DNA of 64,000 nucleotides from Bryobacterales bacterium (lineage in GTDB: Bacteria > Acidobacteriota > Terriglobia > Bryobacterales > UBA6623). The stretch is taken from positions 38,880 through 102,879 of the forward strand of contig JAPPMG010000073.1 in NCBI GenBank assembly GCA_028819215.1, read 5' to 3'. Each line of letters begins with the position of its first letter. Position 1 is the first letter of the stretch. A program made the position numbers and the translations under genes. Below, one piece after another: positions 63,888 through 64,000 of this stretch. Under the pieces are notes generated by a model that saw nothing but the letters and a program-made list of their open reading frames with translations, was not told the origin of the DNA and searched no databases.

Positions 63888-64000
63888 GCTGGCCGGTGCC
63901 GACACTCGCTACAGCACTGCAAGGCTGGCACGGCAGGCCGCCCGCGCTGGCCTGAAACACACTACGCGGTTTATCAAGGGACAGGGCGGGGTTGGCTAGC

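Overview
The window is about 64 kb of high-GC DNA that looks like an Acidobacteriota chromosome, probably of the Solibacter/Bryobacterales type. The evidence is the family mix: a VWFA-related protein of the acidobacterial type, an Oar-like TonB receptor with an N-terminal carboxypeptidase-regulatory domain, paired CRTAC1 (FG-GAP plus ASPIC/UnbV) proteins, planctomycete-type PSCyt1/DUF1549/DUF1553 and DUF1501 proteins, two sulfatases and many secreted TPR proteins. Taxonomy is inferred from these families only; no rRNA gene is present.

Layout. 0-8 kb: the 3' end of ispF, then a secreted module (two-haem DUF1549-LamG-DUF1553 protein, cupin, Tat-exported DUF1501 protein, DUF3311 plus sodium:solute symporter). 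7.8-28 kb is mostly housekeeping: a GT4 glycosyltransferase, HAD phosphatase, HNH endonuclease, DksA-like regulator, leuCD, lgt and lspA, PCD, a C-terminal processing protease, a secreted metallo-beta-lactamase-fold protein, cytochrome c, acpP-fabF, etfBA, a sulfatase lipoprotein, a class A PBP and proS. 27.8-38 kb: gamma-glutamyltransferase, a 1756-residue secreted TPR protein overlapping a VWFA-domain protein, and a Sel1-repeat protein. 38-42 kb: a Phd/PIN toxin-antitoxin pair whose toxin has an in-frame TGA, then a DapA-like lyase translationally coupled to a sulfatase. 42-54.7 kb: an export and outer-membrane island with three large TPR proteins, one TonB receptor and two CRTAC1 proteins. 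54.7-64 kb: a decaying accessory region with an IS630 remnant, broken hydrolase genes, a MazEF-like pair, an orphan RHH antitoxin, a dimethylformamidase-like Tat protein, a YgjP-type metallopeptidase fragment, a DUF4143 ATPase split by a T-run frameshift, an ADP-ribosylglycohydrolase lipoprotein and a HicB-like antitoxin.

Regulation. A recurring -10 hexamer (TAGACT or TAGAAT; also TATAAT, TACAAT, TATAGT) lies upstream of many genes. Several -10 boxes end only 6-9 nt before the start codon, which implies leaderless mRNAs. The clearest complete promoter is that of the dksA-like gene (TTGACA, 17 nt, TAGAAT). Within operons, 4-nt ATGA or GTGA overlaps couple etfB-etfA, DUF3311-SSS, TPR-VWFA, the DapA-like lyase with its sulfatase, and the Phd antitoxin with its PIN toxin. 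No CRISPR array, tRNA or rRNA was found.
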